Positions 16,101 through 27,725 of a DNA stretch of 64,000 nucleotides are shown here, in pieces. The notes beneath the pieces are model-generated. The model was not told the DNA's origin and searched no databases. It saw only the letters and a program-made list of their open reading frames with translations. The translations under genes were made by a program, and so were the position numbers. The stretch is from Rhipicephalus microplus. Taxonomy: Eukaryota; Arthropoda; Arachnida; Ixodida; Ixodidae. Position 1 is the first letter of the stretch; each line of letters begins with the position of its first letter. The stretch covers positions 22,907,501 to 22,971,500 of the forward strand of contig NC_134704.1 in assembly GCF_043290135.1 (NCBI RefSeq), read 5' to 3'.

Positions 16101-17843
16101 GATCAGTTTAAAGCATAAGGCAGATGTCTAGGGTGAGTCTGAGGGAGCTCCACAATTTTTCGTCGACCTATGGCTGCGGTTGATAACGATGAAGAATTGT
16201 GGCTCAGCCTTTTGAAATGTGTGGAGAGCTTTAAGTCGTCCACTCGTCTACGCAGTTCGCATCGTGTGACGCCTGATGTTATGTTTCCTTTTATCGCGCT
16301 ATATTACAGGTCAATAAGGGTAACTAACTGAATTCCCAGAGAAGGCAAGCGGTTTAGGGGGAGACAGAAGGTTAGGTGGGCAGATGAGATTAAGAAGTTT
16401 GCGGGTTTAAATTGGCAGCAGAAAGCACAGCACCGAGTTAACTGGCGGAACATGGGAGAGGCCTTTGTCCTGCAGTGGACGCAGTCAAGCTGATGATGAT
16501 GATGACGGCTGTCAACGTCTTCCCTCGCTCCTCATGATGCCATTATAGGGTCTTCTTGCGAAAGAGTTTCAAGCACCGGTGTGCTTCTGTGATCGGATAC
16601 TCTAGTACCACGTGAGGGCATAAGTTTGTATCCCACTTGATCCTAAACCTGGATGTTCGTTTATTTAGTTTTTTTTTTCCTCTCGTCTTAGTGCGCGATA
16701 GCGGTCACAGACATGGGATGCGGCAGCCGGCAACTAAGCCACCAAAACTGATTGTTGTTACCTCACAACAAATTTGGTTGTAAAATCAAGAAAGGGGCAA
16801 ACAGAAGGAAGACCATGAAGTAGGGCTAAGGCCCGTATTCATAAACCAAACTTACCTCGTTTTTATGAAAAATTCATAAACCAAGCTCTCGTTTTCCTTA
16901 CCAGTTTTGTGCGTTCGGTGCGTTTGACCAACAAAATTGGCAGGTATTTACAAATCAGTGTTGCAGATATCTCTTACCCTGTTGTCATTTTTGGAACGTA
17001 ACGCACATGTAGTGCACCGAAACCTAATGAAATCACAAATAACAGCAAGATTGGTTTTTGATTGCGGAGCTAAAAGAACCAACTAAGGAGCAGACAAACG
17101 CGGCCCACTTTGTGGTTCGGTCTTCACCACTGTTATACCCTCAAGTTCTGAAATGCGCTAAACAGCTGAAATCAACTCGCTACGGCCTCCACGCGTGGTT
17201 CCACGGTGGGTTACGCAAAAGTCCATTCTCTCTGATTCGTAATAGCAGCACCAGTTGACCAAAAACGAGCTGTAACGGTAAGCCAACACTGTGTTCCCCC
17301 TTACAAAGATTTAAAAGGTGCCCATCCCTGCTTTGTTTTTGTTGTAAACATTGTTCGCATTTGTACGCATCAAATAAAAATATAGCAACATTTAAACAAA
17401 ACATTCAGGGACTTCCTAACAGATCAGCTCACGAGTTTGTCAATATCACTGCAATCCCTGAATATTATCTATATCATGAGTTATAAGACGGTAACTTCAG
17501 ATGTACGTACGAAACACTTAATTTTTTATATAGCGATTCAGCAGGTGTTCTATTCCTTCTATACCTGTGTCTGGACAGAGCTGTGCACGTGCGATCTCTG
17601 TAAGTATATTTAGGTGTGATGTTCTACTCGGTGGCTTTCGAAGCAAGTTATCTTGGTGTTTCTGGGGCTTTCTTTAAACTACCACTGCTGCTGGCCCACT
17701 TAGTAAGCTATCCACTTAACTGTAAAAAAAACTTGACAGGGCTGTTTCTTTACATTGTTAATGTGCAAGTACCACTTTTACTTATTAAATATGCTCTTTA
17801 TTGATCAGTCGCTAACCTTTTCTTTTTTTCTCTCGTAGGATGA
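13115..17843 (+). CDS. Gene 1: small secreted cuticle-type protein, 69 aa, three exons
   Basis: Exons are 13115-13117 (ATG alone, followed by donor GTGAGT), 14107-14308 (after acceptor CCTCGCAG) and 17839-17843. Exon 2 encodes a signal peptide (MKTSLTLLALVFIASHVPIAHG) and then a Pro/Ala/Val-rich chain with the motif PSAVSYAYTHRVHAPL and the end LQYVI. Exon 2 ends in phase 1 at GTGAGT. The acceptor at 17838 sits behind a long pyrimidine tract and joins to give GGA then the stop TGA, so the last exon adds one Gly and the 3' UTR. Splice sites are inferred from motifs, not transcripts. It resembles short arthropod cuticular proteins rich in AAP and SYxY; no Rebers-Riddiford chitin-binding consensus is visible. 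Intron 1 holds an old SINE; intron 2 (3.5 kb) holds two LINE fragments. Genes 2 and 4 have the same layout. Confidence 0.8.
13248..13480 (-). mobile_element. Old Ruka-like SINE in intron 1 of gene 1
   Basis: Minus-strand remnants of all parts: tail side ACGTCCCAGAACGACG, body GAGACGCCTTTATTAGAGGG and GGGCACATAAATCTAAGCAC, head GGTGATTCGATCCTGCGACC and CCACTGGGTCATCGTGGCGG. Many substitutions; no confident target duplication. Confidence 0.7.
14585..15250 (-). mobile_element. Jockey/CR1-like LINE, 3' fragment encoding the end of RT
   Basis: On the minus strand the reading includes VRPSLEYASIVWDTHT, KIQKIEKIQRLAA, then one in-frame TGA, and continues as LLADRRKTARLNFFRLLYF and YSFFPRTVSDWNALP. 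This order (LEYAS-VWDP, KLE-QRRAARF, FFPRTVxxWNxLP) is the C-terminal RT/thumb region of Jockey and CR1-like LINEs. It is followed by an untranslated tail ending in (AAAT)n at 14585-14620. It is 5' truncated and lies inside intron 2 of gene 1. Confidence 0.8.
15633..15692. repeat. Short imperfect hairpin, possible decayed fold-back member
   Basis: GACACAGGACAG (15649-15660) and CTGTCCTGTGTC (15665-15676) are perfect inverted arms with a 4-nt loop. Outer blocks AACGAGAT and ATCTTGTT continue the symmetry with a mismatch. The arms resemble the ACAGGACAG/GACACA style of the other fold-backs, but the CTAGTTGG flank is absent. Confidence 0.5.
16309..16505 (+). mobile_element. RTE-type LINE, 3'-terminal fragment
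   Basis: Reads (after a stop) IPREGKRFRGRQKVRWADEI, KKFAGLNWQQ, RVNWRNMGEAFVLQWTQSS then stop and a (GAT)n tail. This is the terminal segment of the same RTE family as the long copy at 55.2-57.9 kb. Heavily 5' truncated; in intron 2 of gene 1. Confidence 0.85.
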
Positions 17844-18074
17844 ATGTGAAATGACGAGGACATAAAGAAAGTATGACGAGTCCTGCTCAACAGTCTGAGG
17901 ACGCAGTGATGGCGTGAATAAAGAGATGGTGTGCTCCACTGGTGGCCTTGGATCGCTCATCGATGAGGTTAACGACGTATAGGACGAAATCATGTCAGAA
18001 AAGCATCTCTGTGACGCGATCGAATTGACTACATTGCTTCAATACTAGAGGTTTTGTGAGACTAGTCACTTGTT

Positions 18075-18080
18075 AATAAA
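18075..18080 (+). terminator. Poly(A) signal of gene 1
   Basis: AATAAA 232 nt after the gene 1 stop, in the putative last exon that starts at 17839. Confidence 0.6.
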
Positions 18081-18099
18081 TTTCTTGCTTTCACATATT

Positions 18100-19100
18100 T
18101 GTTGTTCAATGACATATTGCTAGATTATGCGTATTAGAGAACTTTTGAATGGAAATTAAAAAAAAGGAGTTCACACGTCATTCACCTAAACGTCTTGCTG
18201 AAAGAAGAAAGAACACAGTCAAAAGTTGCACTGGAGTGTACATACATGCTACTATGCACACGACGACAAGGAGTGTTCACACCATGGGCGCTACCATGCG
18301 GACTCGACTCCACGTTGCCCGGTGCTACTACGGTCATCGCAACGACGGTAGTCGTGAGTGCTGTCACCGAGAGCTCGGTAGAGCGCGAGTGAACTGCGCT
18401 GAGTATTAAGACTGAGACTTTCGTCTAACGGGGAACGAACTTTATTGTAGGCTTTCTATCTGGTTAACCATGCATCGTCATGATGTTTTCTCGAGTGCCA
18501 TCTTGTCCTCGTTGGATATAAAGATCGACTTTTTTTATTTATATGATATATAAGGAGATGTTGGCGCATAAGTATGGCGCTGGCTACTCCTTAGCCCTTG
18601 AGTGAAACTTGAACACGTATCTTGAAGTAAAACATACAAAGCAGTGCATGGAAAATAGAACAACCGGGCACAAATATGCAAAAACACACTTATATACGCA
18701 CATATGACTAAATGATAAGTAAATGTTCGAAATTCAACAAATGAAGTCACTGATAATGTCCCTCGTTAATATTCGATCCCATCAGCACAAAACAGTGTGC
18801 TTGTGAGGCTGTCTTGAGTGCGTCCAATCACCCGGTCCCATTGAATAATACCCGTTACTCATTACAACTATATGCACTCAGTACGTAATGGGAACACTAA
18901 CCTCATTGAGGATTAAGGTTTTTCGTTTTTCCGCCCCACGTGACGGGGATGGACTAAGCGAGAGGCGGGTGGTCGCCCCTCTCGATGATCTGACGGGGTA
19001 TGGTAAGAGGGCAAAGTCTGTTCTGTGCTTTTAATAATCGTATTTGTCCCGTCATTAATTAAAGGGCCGAGCTATGCGGGTATTCGTTGACAATAGCGGT
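18100..19100. other. Intergenic, nothing recognised
   Basis: Overlapping short ORFs around 18149-18409 on both strands show no family features. Confidence 0.4.
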
Positions 19101-19104
19101 CGAA

Positions 19105-19357
19105 GAGTCCGCCTCGGTGGATAAGTGGCTATGGGGCGCTCGGCTGTTGACCCGAAGGTCGCGAGTTCGATTCCGGCCGTGACCGTCGTATTTTGATGGA
19201 GGAGAAATGGAAGAGCGGCCCATGTACTGTGCAGAGTCAGTGCGTGTTAACAGACGCCAGGAGGTCAAAGTTACCTCAGTATTTTACTATATGGCGTCGC
19301 TGATTATCATACCATGGTCTTGGGACGTAAAACCCCACATATTAGTCATTAATAGCG
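19105..19357 (+). mobile_element. tRNA-derived SINE, divergent subfamily
   Basis: Head GATAAGTGGCTATGGGGCGCTCGG and B-box GCGAGTTCGATTC, body with TTTTGATGGAGGAGAAATGG and AGTGCGTGTTAACAGACGCC, and end GGTCTTGGGACGTAAAACCC. It shares the TTTTGATGGAGG..AAATGG block with the 9.3-kb and 41.3-kb copies rather than the main Ruka-type body. Confidence 0.75.
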
Positions 19358-20125
19358 GTCAAATACCACAGATTCCGTATTCCAAGAACTGTTTGCATCC
19401 TATTTTTCCTTCGAGAAAACCAAGATCCAAAGGCAGTCCATTGTGGGAAGCAGGTCATGGCTTCATTTAACATTCTTTGTTCACCTATTGCAATATATTC
19501 TATCGTTCGAAACTCGACGAACGTGAGTGGGGCGGAAGGGGTAGCTGCGATGAAAATTGATCTCCTCCCCCGCTCCCTTCCCGAATGGTAATTTGGAGTC
19601 CTGCACACAACTATGATGGTGCTTGTTTCATACACTAGGTGTTCGCGTAACCCATGATGTAAGGCAAACTAGTGTTTCTAAAGATGTACGGTCACGCTCA
19701 GTACGAGTTGCAACACGCTGTATACGGGATCAAAATAGCGCCAACACTACCAAACGGCACCTGCATAGAAAAATAAATAGCGAATCACTCTGTCTCGCTT
19801 AGTGGTACTTCCTGAACCAAATGCTCAGGCTGGCGCTCAGTTTGAGCGCAGCCAGCGTGTTTCAACTCATACTGACGGGTTCAAAAGTGACATCATTTTG
19901 TTTTTCTTAATATAACAACTGGCATGCGCAATAGCTCGAGACAACCACGTCATGTCCCGACGAATCTGGTCTAATACTGTGGTTCTGGTCTACTGTGATC
20001 TACTGGCTCTATAATCTACTCGTTCGAGTAGACATTACGCCAATGTGACTCGAACTTAATGCAGTGGGAACGAAAGTATGTGCGCTACTTAGTCCTCAAT
20101 AGTCTCTTTTCAATGCTAGAGTCCT

Positions 20126-20480
20126 TTATTTATTTATTTACAAGATACTGCAGGCATGGAGCCCAAGCAGGAATGGTACAGGCAGTAAGGCAACCAAGCC
20201 AAGCATCACACAGCATACAATAATCCAATCGTCACACACATACAACAATAATGCAACCAAGCTTATCATAACAGCAATGAATTAACTGGGATTGCGAGAA
20301 TCGCATTTTTTTATTTATCAAAAGAAAGGGAAAGTAACATGGCACTAAATGTAAGCAATCAAAAAAAAAGGATCAGTGGATAATAAAACTGCAAATCATT
20401 TTTACATTCTCAGGAAAACATGTGCGTCAATATAATCTGTCTTTATATAGTTCCTGTAATGCCACTAAGTGAATCGTATG
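20126..20480 (-). mobile_element. Probable LINE 3' UTR fragment
   Basis: Starts on + with TTTATTTATTTATTTACAAG then ATACTGCAGGCATGGAGCCC, which I recall as a common tick LINE 3' UTR in reverse orientation ((AAAT)n tail on the minus strand). No coding part is identifiable. The tail matches in kind the Jockey/CR1-like copy at 14.6 kb. Confidence 0.4.
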
Positions 20481-21207
20481 CGCAGCATCATTGTTGAGGT
20501 TGAGGAACGTTCATAAGCGCAGCACGTCGTTGTCAAGAAACCTTAATCGACTTTCGGGAGCCTCCAGCTTTACAACTGAGGTCATCATTTTTTTGCCACT
20601 GCCTGGAGTGCGTGATGTCTTTTCACTCCTGCATAATAAAAAACGGGCCATCAGCACGCGAAGGATTTCGCGCTTGACCTTCGGATGGCGGACGATCGGG
20701 TGGCCGTGCAGCACAAAGGTGTCGTAGAAGAAAAAAAAAAGCGTTTTATGCACAACCATGCCCATAAAGATCTTCCCAGGCGCCTGCCTCCCTGATAAGC
20801 CTCCTTGGGCACTTCACAAACCAGGAGAAGGCGGTGCAGTGCCATCGTCTTCGAGGCCGTAGACACACTGCACAGCATGTATCGGTATCCGTGCAACTAA
20901 AACCGTGCACTGTAACGGGATCTCGATTCGGCGTCACCAAACAAGTGGCCGTACTGAAGTTGAAAAGATCGAGGTAGCCCTTGCTAAAGCAAATCCTGCT
21001 AGTCACGAAAAAGTTCGTCGAATTTCTTCATAACGTTTGTACGCACTCTCAAAAGAACTTCTATACGGTTTTTATCATTCTTAGTGTGTCTGTTACCACA
21101 GTAAATGAGTTGTATATTCTTGATAACATTGCTCCGCTTCACAGACCATATTCTTCCAGTCTAAGACACTTGCTTTGCACTTGCGATCATTCCTACTGCA
21201 TGCATAT

Positions 21208-21208
21208 A

Positions 21209-21302
<94 letters not shown>

Positions 21303-21303
21303 T
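21208..21303. repeat. (AAT)n microsatellite
   Basis: About 95 bp of uninterrupted AAT repeats. Confidence 0.97.
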
Positions 21304-21622
21304 AAGACGTGATAGATCTACTTCAAAGTAAATGTGGTCTGTCCACATAGCGTTGGGCTCCTGGCCAAAAGTGCGAGAGTTCGATGGCAGCTGTAATAGC
21401 CATATTTCCATGGAGGCAAAATCATACAGCCCTGCGCGCTGTGTGACGTCAGCACACGTTACAGAAACCTCTGACGGTCGAAATTTTATAGCTCTCCGCT
21501 ATGGTGTGCCTCTCAATCAAATACTTGTTTCTGCACGCAAAACCTTCGAATTTATTGTTATATTAGTGGTTGCTCTAAGCGTATGTAATGCAATACTGGC
21601 AAATTCAGAACTTTTCAAATGC

Positions 21623-21726
21623 CGATAGTTATAGCGCGAGAACAAAACGACGACACAGAGACAAGAAGGACACGAAAGACCTTCTTGTCTCTGTGTCGTC
21701 GTTTTGTTCTCGCGCTATAACTATCG
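21623..21726. repeat. Perfect 47-bp hairpin / fold-back element, copy B
   Basis: 21623-21669 and 21680-21726 are exact reverse complements (47 of 47) around a 10-nt loop. The arms hold TTATAGCGCGAGAACAAAAC. The right flank GCCATACCAACTAGCCCAAG repeats the flank of copy A at 3.9 kb and, inverted, of copies at 52.8 and 53.8 kb. Confidence 0.92.
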
Positions 21727-21827
21727 TCATGCCATACCAACTAGCCCAAGCTGCCACATTTCTAAGTTACATTTTCAAATGCGCTACACCCACAACTCGT
21801 GCGCTTAAGTTGAACACTCTGTTTGCG

Positions 21828-22042
21828 CAAGTACTCGGCTGCTGACCCGCAGGGCGCGGGTTCGGATCCCGGCTGCGGCGGCTGCATTTCTGATGGAGGC
21901 GGAAATGTTGTAGGCCCGTGTGCTCAGATTTGGGTGCACGTTAAAGAACCCCAGGTGGTCTAAATTTCCGGAGCCCTCCACTACGGCGTCTCTCATAATC
22001 ATATAGTGGTTTTGGGACGTTAAACCCCACATATCAATCAAT
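21828..22042 (+). mobile_element. Ruka-type SINE, slightly 5' truncated, with TSD
   Basis: Begins inside the tRNA head (GTACTCGGCTGCTGACCC), with B-box GGGTTCGGATCC, full body and (AATC)n tail. The 13-bp CACTCTGTTTGCG flanks it at 21815-21827 and 22043-22055. Confidence 0.92.
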
Positions 22043-22059
22043 CACTCTGTTTGCGTTCA

Positions 22060-23407
22060 ACTCCAGCTTTCACCGTACTGCACCGTATTACCACTTTCTC
22101 TATGTTCCGAGCGGCAAATGCAATATGCCAACGGGCGCTTCGAAAGCTCGATTTCTTCTGCGTCGGAGCCAAGAGGCGTACAAAAGCACAAAAGCACGGA
22201 AGCGTGACCTGCTTGGACGGGGCGACGGAAAGCTACCTGAACCCGTGGATGGTTTTGTCGTGCCTCCACGCTGCCGACGTCACCGTTTGAGAGTCGGTTC
22301 GTTGGTCGGTAAAATAAACCGGGTGATCCAGGTGGTTCAATTCATTGTCGCTGTCGATAGCTTGAAAGTTGGCATGGCGCTAAATGAGAGCGGGCGCATT
22401 ACAATGTAATCTGTCCTTCGATAATCGAATTCCACTCGGCGCAGTAGAATTCGCGCGGAAAGAAGATAGCAGCTACACCTTTATTCTCTTGGCACCACAA
22501 CCACAAACAGTTTCTTTTTCTTTGTCCCTTTGTTTGTTCTACTGAGTACCGTGCATTAAGTACGCTTAAGCAGGACCTGTTCTATTTGGAATTGAGAACC
22601 CACAGCTCCAGGCTTCCTACGTACGACGCAGATAGAGAGATGGATAATGAAGTAAGGTAAGATAGGCAGCGCCGGGGGAGGGTTAGCGGAAGAATTGAAC
22701 ATGTGTAGCCCCATGTGTAGTTCCAGGTAGTGCTCTCAATCCTGCTCATGTCGTTCTTGTGTAGGTCCTGGAGTATACTCCTAAATCATGCGCTTATTGC
22801 AGCTCCGCTGTACCGTGAAAATAGAGGAAGTGCGTAGCAAAGGAAACCCAGCGATACCCCTTGGAAATCGTGCATTGCCGAGCTGGTGGCACCCTCTCTG
22901 GGAGTCTGCAGACCTCCCTGGGTTATGGTGTGGGAATATATCCGTGTCAAGATACGTCGCAGTTATCACCAAGCTATACGGTCCCAAATGACTCGCAAAT
23001 GCGCTCGATATCCGCTAAACTCGTGAAGACCACCTGCGGCATACGGGCTCACGTGCTGTGAATCTTGCGGGAGAAGTGGCATAATCCAAAACAACCAGTC
23101 AAGCTCCTTGGTGATTCAAGCTGGCTTTCTTCCTTACAAGTGTCTCGAGGCCATCACATAATCGTTTTTTTTTAACTTTCCATACTTGCGGACCGCAGCC
23201 TTTCTTTTATTCTGGGTCTCTTTATTCCTTTCAGAAAAACGTGCACGCAGGCTTCTTGGCTTTCAAACTTACTGAACACCAATAACACGACGACAATTTT
23301 GTGTACATTCTAGTCGTCATTATGGGCGCCGGGTGGTCTGACCTTCATATAGGCAGTGATGCATCATTCATTACGACTAGCTATATTTCATGTGCGGTGC
23401 CACTGTG

Positions 23408-23410
<3 letters not shown>
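22060..23410. other. Intergenic, nothing recognised
   Basis: Only short ORFs; some GC-rich overlap at 22100-22300 without identifiable domain or splice context. Confidence 0.4.
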
Positions 23411-23411
<1 letters not shown>

Positions 23412-23505
<94 letters not shown>

Positions 23506-23520
23506 CGTGTGCGTGTGCGT

Positions 23521-23592
<72 letters not shown>
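23412..23592. repeat. (GT)n microsatellite with an internal GCGT block
   Basis: About 180 bp of GT dinucleotides with a central variant zone (23502-23531) where GC replaces some GT units. Confidence 0.97.
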
Positions 23593-23594
<2 letters not shown>

Positions 23595-24334
23595 TTCGCA
23601 CCGGTTGACGAGTAGGGTAAGGTAGAACAAAAAAACAGCGTCAGGATTACAGCATGGCAGCAGTCAATCGAATGCTGATGAATGCGCAATTCAATGTCAA
23701 GTTTCTGGAAAAGTTTCGAATGAAACTGGGTTATGACATTAACAATCTAATATAATAATGATGATGCAATGACGTCATAAACAAGCAGGGTCTTTTATGC
23801 ATTCCCCGAATTCGACGCGAATGCGAAAGCCATCTTCTTCTCAGTCGATATACTGAGCACAGGCTGGCGTTCTACTGCATCGAAAAGGTGCAGCATCCAA
23901 CGATAGTCTGTAAGAGCCAGTTCCATAAAAAATAGTCGCTGCCAAGTGGAGCAATCATCCGCTCGAGCGTAGCAGTTTGCGTATTGCAGTTTCGTACTCT
24001 TTCCTCGTAGATAATCTCCTTTTCAAGAATCTGTGTATACCTTGAACGTCTATACTGCTACTCTCTATTGTTGTCTTTATCTTTGCTGTCGATCTTCGTT
24101 GCAGCCTTCCAGATACAGCACGTGCCCCTTCACTCACAAGGTCGATCTCTCTCTATGCGGGGATCTTTCAGCGACTTATGCGCAGAAATCAAGCGTTGGA
24201 AGTTACGAGTGATCGAAACTGTGAATGCGATCACTTGCACGCCTGCTCTACTTTGTCGGGCATGACTGTCTTGCGCGATCGATATGATTTAACTTCATTT
24301 CTGTGCGCTTCCGACTGCGCAAGCGGAGGCACCA

Positions 24335-26128
24335 GCATCATCATCATCATCAGCCTGACTACGTCCACTGCAGGACAAAGGCCTCTCCCATGTTTCGCCA
24401 GTTAACCCAGTCCTGTGCTTGCTGCTGCCAATTTATACCCGCAAACTTCTTAATCTCATCTGCCCACCTAACCTTCTGTCTCCCGCTAACCCACTTGCCT
24501 TCTCAGGGAATCCAGTTAGACCTTTAATGACCAGCGGTTATCCTGTCTACGCGCTACATGCCCGGCCCATGTCCATTTTTTCTTCTTGATTTCAGCTATG
24601 ATATCCTTGACCCCCGTTTTGTTCCCTAATCCACTCTGCTCTCTTCTTGTCTCTTAAGGTTACACCTACCATTTTTCTTTCCATTGCTCGTTGCGTCGTC
24701 CTCAATTTAAGCTGAATCCTCTTTGTAAGTCTCCAGGTTTCTGCTCCGTAGCTAAGTACCGGCAAGATACAGCTGTTATATACCTTCCTCTTGAGGGATA
24801 GTGGCAATCTACCTGTAATAATTTGAGAGTGCTTGTCAAATGTGCTCCAGCCCATTCTTATTCTTCTAGTCACTTCAATCTCATGGTTAGGCTCCGCGGT
24901 TATTACCTGCCCTAAGTAGACATAGTCTTTTACAACTAGAAGTGCCCTATTACCTATGTCGAAGCGCTGCTCTTTTCCGAGGTGTTTGTACATTACTTTC
25001 GTTTTCTGCAGATTAATTTTAAGACCCACCTTTCTGCTTTCCTTGTCTAACTCCGTAATCATGAGTTGCAATTCGTCCCCTGAGTTACTCAGCAATGCAA
25101 TGTCATCGGTGAAGCGCTGGCTACTAAGGTACTCTCCGTTAACTCTTATCCCTAACTGTTCCCATTCTAGGCTTCTGAAAACCTCCTGTTAGCACGCGGT
25201 AAATAACATTGGGGAGATTGCGTCCCCCTGCCTTACACCCTTCTTGATTGGTATTCTGTTGCTTTTTTTATGAAGCACTATAGGTGGTCTAAATTTCCGG
25301 AGCCCTCCACTACGGCGTCTCTCATAATCATATAGTGGTTTTGGGACGTTAAACCCCACATATCAATCAATTATGAAGCACTATGATAGCAGTTGATCCC
25401 CTGTTGATTTCTTCCAGTATGTTTATATATACTTCATGGACGCCCTGATTCCGCAGTGTCTGCATGACAGCTGATATTTTTACTGAATCAAACGCCTTCT
25501 CGTAATCTATGAAGGCTATGTATAGTGGTTGGTTATATTCTGAGCATTTCTCTATTACCTAATTGATAGTATGAATGTGGTCGATTGATGAGTAGCCTGT
25601 TCGAAATCCTGCTTGTTCCTTTGGTTGATATAATTCTAATGTTTTCTTCACTTTGTTAGCAATTACCTTTGTAAATAGCTTGTATACTACAGAGAGCAAG
25701 CTGATCGGCCTGTAATTCTTCAAGTCCTTGTCATCTCCTTTCTTATGTATTAAGATGATGTCAGCGTTCTTCCAAGACTCTGGTACTCTTCCCGTCAGGA
25801 GACACCTCGTAAAGAGGGTGGCTAGTTTTTCTAACACAATCTGTCCTCCATCTTTCAGCAGATCTGATGTTACCTGATCCTCACCAGCAGCTTTGCCTCT
25901 TTGCATGCTCTCCAAAGCTTTTCTGACTTCTTCTGTTATTAGTGGTGTAGTGCCATCTGGGTTACTGGGTAGAGTGCCATCTGGGTGGTGTGTCATCTGG
26001 GACAAAGAAGGCAAAATAACGACCAATATGGATAGAATAGTTAAAATAGCGGAGGAGTTTTACAAGATCTGTACAGTGGCTGGGACAACCACAACTTTAA
26101 TACTCTAAGAACTAGCAGTAACCCATAT
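24335..26128 (-). mobile_element. RTE-type LINE copy with inverted 5' end and a SINE inside
   Basis: From the (CAT)n-flanked 3' end at 24335 the minus strand encodes the RTE C-terminus (WAGHVARR is intact here), then the RT region in pieces: 24592-25095 contains GLKINLQKTKVMY and YGAETWRLTKR, and 25559-26026 contains KNYRPISLLSVVYKL and AGFRTGYSSIDH. Around 25999 the orientation flips: 26000-26123 on the plus strand reads GKITTNMDRIVKIAEEFY, the segment that should lie just upstream. The 9-bp GAGGCACCA at 24326-24334 and 26129-26137 brackets the whole unit, so inversion and insertion were one event. A Ruka-type SINE interrupts RT at 25282-25370. Frameshifts and truncation make it non-functional. 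Confidence 0.88.
25282..25370 (+). mobile_element. 5'-truncated Ruka-type SINE inside the RTE copy, with TSD
   Basis: Only the distal body (AGGTGGTCTAAATTTCCGGA onward) and the ATCAATCAA tail are present. TTATGAAGCACTAT is duplicated at 25268-25281 and 25371-25384. Confidence 0.93.
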
Positions 26129-26137
26129 GAGGCACCA

Positions 26138-27725
26138 TCGTGTATATCCGAAAATCACGAAATTCTGATAGTCTCAACGCATATAGTGCTGTCCAGCGCT
26201 GTCCAGGCGTTTTATGATGGAGTATACAAGTGGCCAGACAACGCCTGTAGGAAGGTCGGCGAAGGCGAGGAAGAAACCAACGTTCCCCTCCATCGACTCA
26301 AAGTGGATAAAGTATACTCTTGGTAGACGTTGTTATTCTGCGCACCGCCAAGCGTGGTTTTCGAGAGACTCCGAGCACAGCGTCACAGCCGCGCTTCTAC
26401 TTTCATCGAGCCACTTCTTACGCCACGTTTTCTAAGCGGCTCGTTGACTTCGCAGTAAGGATGGTATACCTTACGTAAATCGCCCCCGATGGTGACGCGG
26501 TAAACGCGCCATATACCATTCGTTTTGAGCCGTTGGCTTGACGTGTATGGTATAAGATGTTATTGATTATGCATACAACGTAAACTCACGTAAACAGCGG
26601 ACCCGAGACAGTGCGAGGAGAAAAAAATGCACATTTATGTGTATACTTTACGAAACCACCCGTGAAATGCGAAGATGCGAACATGGCTTTTCCTTTAAGA
26701 AAAAAAAAAGAAAAAATGAAAACGAAAGAAGTCGCATTGAGCGAGCAATGCAGATCTTAAGAGCGGGCATGCTGTCAACGCCGCGCTTGACTTTCTGGCA
26801 GGTATACGAGGCGACCCAGTTGCACGGCTTGGCGTCTCGTGCGCGTCGCGTTGCAGCAGCGAGTGGCGGCGGCGGCTGCACTTTGGCCTCAGATGCGGTC
26901 GCCTTGCGCAAGAGGCGTCGGAATCTGAAAGCGGAATGATCAATGGATGCTCGGGGTAAACGCATTACCACGCGTTGCGTCGGGCCACGAAGTGCGGAAG
27001 AGCGGGAAGAAAATGTGTCGCGTGCGCCGTATACGTCGAAGGAGAATGCGCGACCGCCGAAAAGTCCGAGGCCTGCAGAGATTGTCATTTCGCTGCGAAT
27101 GGTGGCGCGACCGAGGAAGGAGATGCGGCAGTCAGATCCCCGACCGCGGAGACTCTGGGAAGTTCGAGTGACGACAGCAGAACGTCAGCTCACGCGGGTC
27201 CTGGGACATCCGTGTGTGCGAACCCCTTTCGCCGGCGCTAGTGTGCAAGACGGCAAAGCGTTTCTTCTTCTGCTTCGTCTTCTTCCTGCAACACGCAACT
27301 CGCGTACTGATACGTTGCAAAGCCGATTATGGGTTTCCTGTGAGTGAAAGTGAAGACGAACGAACGGAGTCTAGGCTTGGGTCTCTGAGCCATAAAAAAA
27401 TGGAGCTTCTTCTTTTTTTTCTTTTCGATGGCGGGTCGTGTGTGTCATTCGCCCGCAGCTCCAGTTACGAAAGTGCGCCATCGTTGCGTGCGGCTTGCGT
27501 CACTCCCAGCAAAAATCTGCGCTAACACCGGGGTCACGAGGGTCGGGAGGCTACATCAGGTGACGCCAAGGTCGAGATCGCATAATGGGACCGCGTTCCC
27601 GGAGTCTGCAATCGCATTGCGAGGCCATCAGTGGAATCGGGTATGAAGATTCGCTCGACAATGGCCGAATTTGCTGACGCAGATACGTTCGGTGGCCCCC
27701 GAGGGTCTAGTCTATAGTCATTCAC
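26138..27725. other. Intergenic; CpG-rich block at about 26750-27700 with overlapping open frames
   Basis: The block 26750-27700 is much richer in G, C and CpG than its neighbours and is open in several frames at once (for example 26943-27347 +, 26648-27088 -). None shows a domain, signal peptide or convincing splice context. It could be a CpG-rich first exon/promoter or just a GC-rich segment. Confidence 0.35.

Noticed and set aside
20491..21006. Overlapping minus-strand frames, Cys-rich
   Set aside because: Considered as a decayed gene exon, but no motif series or splice sites could be supported.
23356..23689. ORFs of Cys-Val / Thr-His repeats
   Set aside because: Translation of the GT microsatellite.
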